Assembly: GCA_016794465.1 (NCBI GenBank)
Contig: JAEUKA010000064.1
Span: forward strand, 1-64,000
Length of the DNA stretch: 64,000 nucleotides
Direction: 5' to 3'
From: Myxococcales bacterium
GTDB taxonomy: Bacteria > Myxococcota_A > Polyangia > Palsa-1104 > JAEUJZ01
Positions 52,513 through 60,666 of the stretch are shown in pieces. Position 1 is the stretch's first letter. Every line of letters begins with the position of its first letter. The notes under the pieces are model-generated. The model was not told the DNA's origin and did not search any database. It was given only the letters and a program-made list of their open reading frames with translations. Both the position numbers and the translations under genes were made by a program.

Positions 52513-54831
52513 ATGTTGCTTCGCTCGTCTGCGCTGGGCTCGTCTTGCCACGGCTGGTGGCTGGTTTGGCTGGTGCTCGTGCTGGCGCCGGCTGCTGGCT
52601 GGGTGGGCTGCGGCAGCGATCAGCTGGTGCTGGTCACAGCCATTGGACTCGATGGAGAGAGCCTGACGCTGGTGGCTGAGGCGCACCTAGACGGGATGCC
52701 GGTGGGGGAAGCGCAGTCGTTTCCGGCGACTCCGCCTTACTTCTATCTGACGGTGCCGCAAGCCAGTCGAGGTCGGCTGGAGGTGATCCTGGAAGCCCAT
52801 GACGGCGATGGCTGCAGTCGGGCGCGCGGTCGGGGCTTTGTCGAGCTTGCGGGGAGCAAGCAGGTCGCTGTGGATGTGTTCTTGATTGCCCAGCCGGCTG
52901 CCACTTGCCTGGTCAGAGTGAAGCTTCCCGAGCGGATGGAGAGTCGGGTGGTGTCCACGGGTGGAGAGCTAAGCTGCAGCGGCTCCTGTCAGGTGTCGGT
53001 CCGCAAAGGGACGGCCCTCAACGTGCGGGTGGAGCCGGCAAAAGGGGAACACCTGCTTGGTTTTCGCTCGCCGTGTCTGGGCACCGAGCCGTGCCAGTTC
53101 GTGGTGCAAAAGCCGGTGCAGGTCGAAGTCGAGCTGCTGCCTGCGACCGTCTGCTCACCCGACGCCATCTGCTGGGACAGTCCTCAGCCGCAAGGACAGA
53201 CGTTGCGTGGGGTGTGGGCGGCCTCGCCGATGGATGCGTGGGCGGTAGGCGACCATGGATCACTGCTGCACTTCGATGGCCAGAGCTGGGCGGGCATCCC
53301 TGTGCCGGTAAGAATGCCGCTGACGGCTATCTGGGGACACAAGGCGGACCAAGTCTGGGCAGTCGGCGGTGGCGGAACCATCCTGTCGTTCGATGGACGC
53401 CGCTGGAAGCAGGTCGGCAGTCCCACCAGCAACGGCTTGAGCGGTCTCTGGGGCAGCGGTCCAGACGACATCTACGCGGTGGGAGAGAACGGCAGCCTGC
53501 TGCACTTTGACGGCACGCAGTGGCACGCGGAAAAGCTCGGCACCACCACGGCCTTCTCTGCGGTCTTCGGGAGCAGTCGCAGCGATGTGTGGGTGGTGGG
53601 CTATGGCAGCGACGCTTGGCACTACGATGGCAAGAGCTGGAGCCCGGTCCCGCTGGGCAACAGTCTGCTCCTCAGCGCAGTCTGGGGAGCGGCTGCAAAT
53701 GACCTGTGGGCGGTCGGCTACGACTACGCGAGCCGGAGCGGCGTGATCCTGCACGGAGATGGCAAGACCTGGATTCGCTACTTTGTGACTGGGGGACCTC
53801 GGCTGTCCGCTGTCTTTGGCACGACGGGTGGCGAGCTGTTTGCGGTGGGCGAGCAGGGACTGATGCTGCGCTTGGTGCGGGGTCGCTGGGAAAACCTGCC
53901 GAGAGTCACCACCCGCTGGCTGTACGGCATCGGCGGCCTGGGCCCGGCGCAAGGTCTGATTGTCGGCGAGAGCGGCCTGACCCTGCGCTGGAACGGCATC
54001 AGCTGGAAGCCGATCAGCAACGGTGAAACGGGCAACCTGCTCGGCATGGCCGCAGTTGGCAGCGATGATGTCTGGCTGGTCGGTGAGTCGGGCCTGCTGC
54101 TGCACAAGAGCGGGGGGCGCTTTGACAAGCTGGCCAGCACCTCGCTCGATACGCTGCGCAGCGTCTGGGCACGTAGCAGAGAGGATGTCTGGATTGCGGG
54201 CGACTTTGGCACCATCTTGCACGACAACGGCACTCGCATCGACCTGATGGCCTCGGGTACGCGGGAGGACTTGCTGGGCGTGCACGGCTTTGGCGAAAGC
54301 GATGTCTGGTTCGTCGGACGAGCCGGTACGCTGCTGCACTACGACGGTCAAGGTCTGTCGCAGGTTGATACCGGGCTGACGATGGCGCTGCTGGCCGTCT
54401 CGGGGTCTTCGCCTGACGACGTGTGGGTGGTGGGGGAGCAGGGCGTCATCTTGCACAAAGTGGGTAGCGTCTGGAGACGCAGCTACTCTCGGACGGGTGA
54501 GACGCTGCGCGCGGTCTTTGCCGTCTCGCCGTCTGAAGCCTGGATGGTCGGTGATAGCGGCACGATCATTCGCTACAACGGCAGCGCCTACGAGTACGAC
54601 TTTGTCGGAGACGAGCTGAGCCCGGTCACGCTCCTAGGAATAGCCGGCGGTCCTGTGGGTGAGCGAATCGCAGTCGGGCAGGGCGGCGCGATGTTTCGTT
54701 TCGATGGCAAGCGCTGGCTGGCACTGGACAGCGGAACCTCCAGCGCCCTACATGCAGTCCAAAGAGACAGCCTGGGACGCTACTGGTTCGCCGGGCAAGG
54801 CGGTGTGGTCTTGCATCGCGAGCCGCTGTAG
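52513..54831 (+). CDS. Large lipoprotein with YCF48/BNR-type beta-propeller repeats
   Basis: The 772-residue product begins MLLRSSALGSSCHGWWLVWL with lipobox GWVGC followed by GSDQ; AGGAG lies eight bases before the ATG. A beta-sandwich of about 200 residues precedes at least twelve propeller-like repeats of about 40-45 residues (for example VWAASPMDAWAVGDHGSLLH and AVFGSSRSDVWVVGYGSDAW). These resemble the YCF48/BNR propellers common in myxobacterial surface lipoproteins. The last repeat ends close to the stop. Its final codons lie in the 118-bp direct repeat but are intact. Function is unknown. Confidence 0.88.
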   Translation: MLLRSSALGSSCHGWWLVWLVLVLAPAAGWVGCGSDQLVLVTAIGLDGESLTLVAEAHLDGMPVGEAQSFPATPPYFYLTVPQASRGRLEVILEAHDGDGCSRARGRGFVELAGSKQVAVDVFLIAQPAATCLVRVKLPERMESRVVSTGGELSCSGSCQVSVRKGTALNVRVEPAKGEHLLGFRSPCLGTEPCQFVVQKPVQVEVELLPATVCSPDAICWDSPQPQGQTLRGVWAASPMDAWAVGDHGSLLHFDGQSWAGIPVPVRMPLTAIWGHKADQVWAVGGGGTILSFDGRRWKQVGSPTSNGLSGLWGSGPDDIYAVGENGSLLHFDGTQWHAEKLGTTTAFSAVFGSSRSDVWVVGYGSDAWHYDGKSWSPVPLGNSLLLSAVWGAAANDLWAVGYDYASRSGVILHGDGKTWIRYFVTGGPRLSAVFGTTGGELFAVGEQGLMLRLVRGRWENLPRVTTRWLYGIGGLGPAQGLIVGESGLTLRWNGISWKPISNGETGNLLGMAAVGSDDVWLVGESGLLLHKSGGRFDKLASTSLDTLRSVWARSREDVWIAGDFGTILHDNGTRIDLMASGTREDLLGVHGFGESDVWFVGRAGTLLHYDGQGLSQVDTGLTMALLAVSGSSPDDVWVVGEQGVILHKVGSVWRRSYSRTGETLRAVFAVSPSEAWMVGDSGTIIRYNGSAYEYDFVGDELSPVTLLGIAGGPVGERIAVGQGGAMFRFDGKRWLALDSGTSSALHAVQRDSLGRYWFAGQGGVVLHREPL

Positions 54832-54902
54832 CGGGCGGTGCGGCGGACGGTCAGAGTCGGTCTTCGGCCTCAAAGTCGGCGGTGTAGAGGCTGACATCAA
54901 TG
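54785..54902. repeat. Left copy of the 118-bp perfect direct repeat
   Basis: It is identical to 58852-58969 by base-by-base reading. It contains the last 47 bp of the propeller gene, a 19-bp spacer and, on the minus strand, the last 52 bp (about 17 codons) of the VOC gene. The spacing of 4067 bp equals one repeat plus the 3949-bp insert. Confidence 0.97.
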
Positions 54903-55090
54903 GGACGCCATTTCACTGCGACCAGCGTCGGGAGGCTCATCCGGAGTACCGAGCCGACTACGAGTGGCGAGCGGTAGTCAGAGGAAGCGGGAGGAGAGCT
55001 TCCGCGTACAGAGACAAGCGATGTATGGTCCGCGATGCAACGCTGGCGCGCACGCACGCACGGGGCCTTTTTCCACAAGCAGAGGAACCA
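54903..55090. promoter_or_regulatory. Insert leader upstream of the helicase gene
   Basis: This 188-bp non-coding stretch contains a small inverted repeat (GGAAGC at 54983 and GCTTCC at 54998). AGAGGA sits before the helicase start. It probably contains the insert's own promoter. The leftward reading frame here merely fuses the VOC tail to non-coding DNA. Confidence 0.35.
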
Positions 55091-57658
55091 ATGGCTATCG
55101 AATCGACCACGGAGACGTTCTACGCGAACTGGCCGCTCAAACAATGTCGAGCCACCAAGTCGAAGAAATTGCCGGCTCCCCACCAGAAGGCTGCGCTTAG
55201 TCATCTCAACAAGTGGTTCGATAGTTTGTCCGGCGATAAGGAACAGGGAGGGTTGCTGGCCCTGCCCACTGGTGCCGGCAAAACCTTTACGGCGGTCCAT
55301 TTCTTGTGCAACGGGCCGCTCTCAGATGGATACAAAGTGCTCTGGTTGGCGCACACCCACCATTTGCTCGAGCAGGCGTTCCACTGCTTCTCTGGCGAGA
55401 TGCTTGGTCACGTTCGCGAACCTCGTAGCATGCTCAAGCTCCGCGTCGTCTCAGGCACACCCGGCCATTTTCCACCGCGCGACATTCAGGCGACCGATGA
55501 CGTGGTGATCGCGACCCTACAGACCATCACTAACGCCCAGCGCGAAAAACTGAAGCCGTTGCGCGATTTCATCGCTGCGGCCAAGGGAAAATTGTTTGTC
55601 GTTTTTGACGAGGCTCATCACGCGCCAGCGCCCAGTTACCGCAAGCTGCTTGTGGCTCTGCAAGCCACAGGAGCACCGGTTCTTGGGCTTACTGCAACGC
55701 CTACCTACTCGGACAAGACGAAGGAAGGTTGGCTAAAGAGGCTGTTCCCGCAGGGCATCCTGGCCCAGGCTCGGGTCGCTGAGTTGATCGCTTCCGGCAT
55801 CCTCGCAAGACCGCATTTCGAGCGCACGTCCACATCGGTGGTTCCTGACTTCGACGAAAGCGACTACCAGAAGTGGCTTGGCACCTACCGAGACATTCCC
55901 GAGGATGTGATCGACCATTTGGCCAAAAATGCGGAGCGTAATGGCTTCATTGCGTCGACGTACTGCCAGAATCGGAAAAAGTACGGCAATACAATCATTT
56001 TTACGGACAGGTGGTACCAGTGTGAGGCGATCGTCGAGGCTCTTGGGAAGCGGGGAGTGAAAGCTGGGGCCGTCTTTTCTCATGTTGATGCCCATGGAGC
56101 ATCGGTGGCTCAGCGAAAGCGACGCAGTCGCGATGAAAACGCGAGAGTGCTCGATCGTTTCCGTAAGGGAGAGATCGACGTGCTTGTGAATGTTCGTATG
56201 CTTACCGAGGGAACGGACTTGCCGGACGCCCAGACAGTGATGCTCACGCGGCAGACGACGAGCCAGATCCTGCTTACACAGATGGTTGGGCGGGCACTGA
56301 GAGGTCCGAAATTTGGCGGCACGACCGATGCCTACATCGTGTCATTCATCGACCAGTGGCAGCAGTCGATCAGGTGGGCGGAATACGATCCACTCGCCGA
56401 AGGCCCCTGCGGCGAAGAAGAACGTCCGTCGCCAAAGCGACCGCCGCTACAGCTCATCTCGATCGAGCTAGTGAAGCGGTTGGCACGTCAGATGGACAGC
56501 GGCACGAACACTACAGCAGAGCCGTTTACCGCCTTGATGCCAGTCGGCTGGTTCCGAGTTCTTTTCGACGCATGCTCAGCTGGCAGCGATGAGATCGAGG
56601 CATGCGACCAACTTGTCATGGTGTTCGACGATGAGCGCATAGGGTTTGACAGCTTGATCGGAGCGTTGCTGAAAGACCCGCCCGAGGTGTTTGCGGACGA
56701 AGCTGTCACCCTCGAGCAGCAGAAAGCCCAGCTCGATAGCCTTCGAGGCAAGTACTTCAGCGGTGTGGCTCGATCTTCGCCGTCATCCACCGACCTCCTC
56801 TTTGACATCTTCCACGTCGCACGCCACATCGCGCAGGGGCACGGCATGCCCGAGTTCTTTCCCTTCGAGGCTCGTGACAAGCACGACCTGGACGCGCTTG
56901 CGAAAAGGCTTCTCGGACAGCGGCTCATACCACAGGAGATTGTCGACGCGCTGCGCAGAGAGTTCGAGCAGAAGGACCGCTTCTGGCGTGCCCTGTTCCC
57001 GAACTTCGATCGCTTTCACGCATGCTACGACGATCGTCAGCGTGGGCTACTGACGGGCGGTGGCATTTCAGCAAAAGCACCGACCCCGGAACGCGACCAA
57101 ACACCTACGTTCTCCGAACCAGATGAGAAGGTGAAAGCACAGGTGAAGCGTCGAGATGGCAACCGTTGCCTTGCATGTGGGGCAACCAGGAAGCTTGAGG
57201 TCGACCACATCCTCGCCAGCTATCACGGCGGTCCGGGCGACATCGACAACCTTCAGACGCTCTGTCCGGGGTGTAACCAGCAGAAAGGCCGGCGTACGCT
57301 GCGATTTACGACGCAGCAGACCAGCCTATCGGTGCCACCGAGAAGTCTCGAACAGTTCGATGGCCCCGACGATGCTGGTGACCGAAGCCACTGGGAGCGC
57401 TTTCTTCGCCGCACGATCAACTTTACGTTTCAGTGCGCTGCGGTGTCGAACATCACCATCGGCGGGCGAGGCTCTACCTACTACAACTGGACGATAGAAC
57501 TTGTCCGCGGCAACCCACCGAGTTGGCTGAAGCCGTTCTTGGGTGCTCTATTCGAGATGATCCAGTCTGCTCGGATCAGAGTGGGTAAGCCTGAAATCGT
57601 GAGTATCAATGTGACGGCCCCTGGGTCGGCGGCGGTTCGCTTTCCTGCCAGTGCCTGA
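55091..57658 (+). CDS. SF2 DEAD/ResIII helicase fused to an HNH endonuclease
   Basis: The 855-residue product starts MAIESTTETFYANWPLKQCR, with AGAGGA before the ATG. The helicase has Walker A LPTGAGKTF (59-66), Walker B VFDEAHH (172-177) and motif III LGLTATP. The second lobe reads FRKGEIDVLVNVRMLTEGTD then LTQMVGRALRG (arginine finger). A helical middle is followed by an HNH nuclease at about 680-735 (VKRRDGNRCLACGATRKLEV, DH, LCPGCNQQKG) with two CxxC zinc pairs. A C-terminal alpha/beta domain of about 100 residues ends it. Both activities look intact. It resembles restriction-like defence enzymes, but no methylase is nearby. Confidence 0.88.
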   Translation: MAIESTTETFYANWPLKQCRATKSKKLPAPHQKAALSHLNKWFDSLSGDKEQGGLLALPTGAGKTFTAVHFLCNGPLSDGYKVLWLAHTHHLLEQAFHCFSGEMLGHVREPRSMLKLRVVSGTPGHFPPRDIQATDDVVIATLQTITNAQREKLKPLRDFIAAAKGKLFVVFDEAHHAPAPSYRKLLVALQATGAPVLGLTATPTYSDKTKEGWLKRLFPQGILAQARVAELIASGILARPHFERTSTSVVPDFDESDYQKWLGTYRDIPEDVIDHLAKNAERNGFIASTYCQNRKKYGNTIIFTDRWYQCEAIVEALGKRGVKAGAVFSHVDAHGASVAQRKRRSRDENARVLDRFRKGEIDVLVNVRMLTEGTDLPDAQTVMLTRQTTSQILLTQMVGRALRGPKFGGTTDAYIVSFIDQWQQSIRWAEYDPLAEGPCGEEERPSPKRPPLQLISIELVKRLARQMDSGTNTTAEPFTALMPVGWFRVLFDACSAGSDEIEACDQLVMVFDDERIGFDSLIGALLKDPPEVFADEAVTLEQQKAQLDSLRGKYFSGVARSSPSSTDLLFDIFHVARHIAQGHGMPEFFPFEARDKHDLDALAKRLLGQRLIPQEIVDALRREFEQKDRFWRALFPNFDRFHACYDDRQRGLLTGGGISAKAPTPERDQTPTFSEPDEKVKAQVKRRDGNRCLACGATRKLEVDHILASYHGGPGDIDNLQTLCPGCNQQKGRRTLRFTTQQTSLSVPPRSLEQFDGPDDAGDRSHWERFLRRTINFTFQCAAVSNITIGGRGSTYYNWTIELVRGNPPSWLKPFLGALFEMIQSARIRVGKPEIVSINVTAPGSAAVRFPASA

Positions 57659-57842
57659 GCGATACATCGAAGACCTAAAGGCTCACATTCGGGCGTTCCC
57701 GACGATGCGCGGCCTTTCATCACGTAACCTCAAGTACATGCGGGCCTTCGCGAAGGCGTGGCCCGAGGAGAACATTGTGCAAGACCGCCTTGCACAATTG
57801 ACGTGGTTCCATCAAATCGCCCTGCTCGAAAAGCTCAGGGGT
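57651..57842 (+). pseudogene. YhcG/DUF1016 N-domain remnant
   Basis: A GTG overlapping the helicase stop opens a frame reading PERYIEDLKAHIRAF, then TMRGLSSRNLKYMRAFAKAW and QLTWFHQIALLEKLRG. This is the conserved part of the DUF1016 N-terminal domain of YhcG-type PD-(D/E)XK nucleases. Upstream about 30-40 residues and the entire nuclease domain are missing; the frame then drifts into unrelated sequence (ending at 58202). It is probably a broken gene. Translational coupling to the helicase makes a small truncated protein possible. Confidence 0.7.
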
Positions 57843-57919
57843 TTTGAGGGCGATGCTGGACACGGCAGGCAGAGTCGATCACTAGAGGCATTGCCCGGCT
57901 TGTGCTACATGCGTGCGTC

Positions 57920-58837
57920 ATGCCTGTCACCATCGAGCATGAAGCCCCGCTGGAGGTGCTGGAGCGCTTCCCCGATCTCTTGCCACGGCTCCTGCGCGAT
58001 CAGTTCGGGCGGCCGGTGCCTTTGGATGCGCGCGTGCGGCCGGTGTCGTCCAATTTCAACATCACCGTTGCGCAGGAGCTTCGCTCGGACAGCGCAGTGG
58101 TGCTGGAGACAAGCCCCGACCGGCCGCCCGACTGCGCTGCCATCCTCGAACCGCAGCGGCGCATTGATCCCGAGAAGTGGTACTCGTGGCCGAGCTACCT
58201 AAGTGAGCTTCACCGCAAGTACCGCTGTCCGACGTACTTAATCGTCTTCGCCATCGGCGAGGAGGCCACTGCCGTCGCCGCCTGGGCTCGACAGCCGATC
58301 GCAACTTTCCAGCCGGGCAGCGGCTTCGCACCGCTGGTCATCGGCCCGCCAGAGATCCCGCCCGCACCTACAGTCGAGGCAGCGAAAGCCGACCTGCCAC
58401 GCGCCGCGCTGGGAACGATGCTGCACCTGGGCGATCCCGACGGTGCCGAGGTGGCCTACCGGACCCTCCGAGCCGCGTATGAGGTGTATGGGATCGACAT
58501 GCTCGCCTGGATGTACAATCTGATTCGTGGCATCGTTGGCGAAGAGCGCTTCACCGAGATTGAGAGGCTGATTATGCTCGACGCACAAACCCACTTCATC
58601 CCCAAGACCGCCTTCGAGCGCGAGCACTTCTCCAAGGGCAAGAGCGAAGGCAAGAGCGAAGGCAAGGCAGAGGGTATGGCAATGGCCATTTTGGCCGTGC
58701 TTGCCGCTCGCGGCCTCGAAGTCACTGAGGACCAGCGCAGCAAACTCCTGGCCTGCAGCGATGCCGCCAAGCTCGACCGACTTGTTGCTCGCGCTGTCTC
58801 CGCTGCCACGACCTCCGAATTGCTTGCTGACCTGTAA
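57920..58837 (+). CDS. Rpn/PD-(D/E)XK-like protein with GKSEG linker
   Basis: The 305-residue product starts MPVTIEHEAPLEVLERFPDL; a start 18 bp upstream is possible. The N-terminal 130 residues (SAVVLETSPDRPPDCAAILE, WYSWPSYLSELHRKYRCPTY) have the strand-helix pattern of a PD-(D/E)XK-type fold. The tail has GKSEGKSEGKAEG and then LAARGLEVTEDQRSKLLACS, a linker-helix tail typical of Rpn/DUF4351-type transposase-related proteins. Active-site acids are not certain. It ends 14 bp before the right 118-bp repeat. Confidence 0.65.
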   Translation: MPVTIEHEAPLEVLERFPDLLPRLLRDQFGRPVPLDARVRPVSSNFNITVAQELRSDSAVVLETSPDRPPDCAAILEPQRRIDPEKWYSWPSYLSELHRKYRCPTYLIVFAIGEEATAVAAWARQPIATFQPGSGFAPLVIGPPEIPPAPTVEAAKADLPRAALGTMLHLGDPDGAEVAYRTLRAAYEVYGIDMLAWMYNLIRGIVGEERFTEIERLIMLDAQTHFIPKTAFEREHFSKGKSEGKSEGKAEGMAMAILAVLAARGLEVTEDQRSKLLACSDAAKLDRLVARAVSAATTSELLADL

Positions 58838-58851
58838 AGTCACTTCCGATG

Positions 58852-58969
58852 GGTTCGCCGGGCAAGGCGGTGTGGTCTTGCATCGCGAGCCGCTGTAGCG
58901 GGCGGTGCGGCGGACGGTCAGAGTCGGTCTTCGGCCTCAAAGTCGGCGGTGTAGAGGCTGACATCAATG
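58852..58969. repeat. Right copy of the 118-bp perfect direct repeat
   Basis: It is identical to 54785-54902. It contains a copy of the last 47 bp of the propeller gene (with its TAG at 58896) that is not attached to a gene, and the genuine 3' end of the VOC gene. Confidence 0.97.
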
Positions 58970-59568
58970 CCTTGGTCGATGAGCGGCTGGCGGTTGCGAT
59001 AGCGGGTCACTTTGGCGCTCGACAAGATGAAGGCGCGGATGACCTGCTCGCGCTGGACGATGCGGGTGGACTCGGCCAAGTACTCGGCATTTTTGGCGAC
59101 TCGCCAGCGGGCCAGGGCGCGAAACAGCGACGGCACACTCTTGAGCAGCGCTTTGAGCAGCTCCTCGGCATCCGGTCGCCAGGTCATCTCTTTGGGCAGC
59201 TCGGGCACGTGGTCGTACTCATCCTCGCTGAGCGGGCGCCACACCAGCAGGGTATGGCCTTCGGGATCGAGCACCGCTGCCAGAAACTCCTGCTCGGCGG
59301 TGCGGTGCGGCTCGTACTGGACGCGACCCCCGAGCTGCTTCAGCTCGGCCACCGCTGACTCGACGTTTTCGACTTGCAGCCGCAGCGTCAAGGGATGCTC
59401 GACCCGCCGAACTTTCGAGATGCGCAGCACACAGGTGTTTACATCAATGTCGAGCCAGCCCTCGCCGCGTGCTTTGACCCGGAAGCCGAGCTTCTGACAC
59501 CACCACTGCTCGGCGCGCTCGAGGTTTTGGACCGGAACGTCGATGTGACTGAGTCCAAAGACAATCAT
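58918..59568 (-). CDS. VOC (glyoxalase-like) protein with C-terminal PCP_red-like domain
   Basis: The 216-residue product has a VOC domain (about 1-112; MIVFGLSHIDVPVQNLERAE, AAVLDPEGHTLLVWRPL). A C-terminal helical region (about 125-200; MTWRPDAEELLKALLKSVPS, LFRALARWRVAKNAEYLAES) resembles the protochlorophyllide-reductase 57 kDa subunit tail. VOC proteins bind metals and small molecules; the tail's role here is unknown. It is the last gene of a kinase-methyltransferase-VOC operon (12 bp gap). Its 3' end is duplicated across the insertion. Confidence 0.78.
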   Translation of the reverse strand: MIVFGLSHIDVPVQNLERAEQWWCQKLGFRVKARGEGWLDIDVNTCVLRISKVRRVEHPLTLRLQVENVESAVAELKQLGGRVQYEPHRTAEQEFLAAVLDPEGHTLLVWRPLSEDEYDHVPELPKEMTWRPDAEELLKALLKSVPSLFRALARWRVAKNAEYLAESTRIVQREQVIRAFILSSAKVTRYRNRQPLIDQGIDVSLYTADFEAEDRL

Positions 59569-59580
59569 GAGTAGACCTCG

Positions 59581-60666
59581 CTAGCGGTGAAAGGGGACGG
59601 TGATGATGTTTTTGTGGGCGCGGACCAAGTGGGTCAGATAGCTGACCGCACTGCGCGAGTCGCGACGCAGCTTCCAACGCAGCTCGCGACAGTCGCCGAT
59701 GGCATAGGAGCCCGACAGACCCGTGCCGGTGGTGAGCAGCTCGTGGAGCGTCGCGGCGGGATCGGCTCCACCCAGGCGGCCTTCTTCGGCAACGACCCCC
59801 GACTGCCAAGCAAACGGTGAGGCGACCAGAATCTCGCCGCCTGGCACACACAGTCCGTCGACCACCGCCAGGTGCTGCGGCGCCGACTGCAAAGAATCGA
59901 GCACGTTGAGCGACACCACACGCTGAAAGCTGTCGGGAGCCAGCGGCGGATCAAGCGCATCGCCACAGATCAGCTGCACCGAGGTCGAGCTGACGGCAGG
60001 TACGTGGATGCTGGCCGGGGCGTAGTGCCGGCCAATGCTGCGGCGGGCGTAGCGCACTGTCTCGCCGCGCAGAATCCAGTGGGCGTAGAGCAGCGCCGCG
60101 AAGTTCATCTCGACTCCGACAGTCAGCTCGGCGCCTTGCGACAGGGCGTGCAGTCCGCGACCGACTCCGCAGCCCAGCTCAACGGTGCGTTCGACCGTGA
60201 CCAGCTTGCGGGCCTCGACGGCTTGCCACTGCATGGTGCCGCCACAGCCGGGCTCCGGGCCATCGGGCGGCGGGACGGCATAGTCCCCAAAGTGAGCATC
60301 GAGGTAAATCGATAGATACTCGAGCATCCGAGGCAGGGCCGCGTCATCGGGACCGGCAGCGGCCAGGACCGCCAGTGTCTCGGGCTCGTCAAAGCAGCTA
60401 AGCGCCAGCAGCTGGTTGGTGGCAAAGCTGGTCAGATCCGGGAGCACGATCGGAATGCCGTGAAGGATCGGGTAGCGGCGACCACACAGCGGGTTGTCAC
60501 AGACGAGGATGCCTTCCTCGATGTCTTCGGGCGAGCCTTCGTCTTCGCCACCGGTTGAGCGGAGTACCAGCGCCACCGAGAGCGTATAGATCTCGCGACC
60601 CCGGGCAGAGACATGTCGACAGACCGGACAGACGAGCGGCAGCAAGGCCGGAAGATCAGCGCGCAT
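59581..60666 (-). CDS. SAM methyltransferase with N-terminal Trm112-like zinc domain
   Basis: The 361-residue protein starts MRADLPALLPLVCPVCRHVS, overlapping the kinase stop by 11 bp. The N-terminal 70 residues have two Cys pairs (CPVC and CDNPLC) and RRYPILHGIPIVLPD, as in Trm112-type treble-clef domains. The class I methyltransferase part has ERTVELGCGVGRGLHALS (motif I), VGVEMNF and VQLICGDALDPPLAPDSFQR. SPFAWQSGVV follows. The substrate is unknown. Co-transcription with a kinase suggests a signalling or modification partner. Confidence 0.8.
   Translation of the reverse strand: MRADLPALLPLVCPVCRHVSARGREIYTLSVALVLRSTGGEDEGSPEDIEEGILVCDNPLCGRRYPILHGIPIVLPDLTSFATNQLLALSCFDEPETLAVLAAAGPDDAALPRMLEYLSIYLDAHFGDYAVPPPDGPEPGCGGTMQWQAVEARKLVTVERTVELGCGVGRGLHALSQGAELTVGVEMNFAALLYAHWILRGETVRYARRSIGRHYAPASIHVPAVSSTSVQLICGDALDPPLAPDSFQRVVSLNVLDSLQSAPQHLAVVDGLCVPGGEILVASPFAWQSGVVAEEGRLGGADPAATLHELLTTGTGLSGSYAIGDCRELRWKLRRDSRSAVSYLTHLVRAHKNIITVPFHR

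Larger units (their letters stand above)
54903..58851 (+). mobile_element. 3.95-kb insertion carrying a helicase-HNH gene, YhcG remnant and Rpn-like gene
   Basis: The segment lies between two identical 118-bp copies of the junction of two convergent host genes. Its ends have no matching terminal inverted repeats and no transposase of a classical IS family. All its genes face right. Outside it, the propeller and VOC genes meet as they would have before insertion. It looks like foreign DNA captured at a repaired break or by single-crossover integration of a circle. Confidence 0.85.

Noticed and set aside
53260..54456. Leftward frame of 398 codons
   Set aside because: It is antisense to the propeller repeats; the periodic composition keeps it open.
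54851..55300. Leftward frame fusing the VOC tail to the insert
   Set aside because: Only the last 17 codons derive from the VOC gene through the duplicated repeat. The rest is antisense to the helicase start and leader.
54903..58851. Classical insertion sequence
   Set aside because: No terminal inverted repeats were found at the insert ends and no DDE, HUH or serine/tyrosine transposase is present. The duplication is far longer than IS target duplications.
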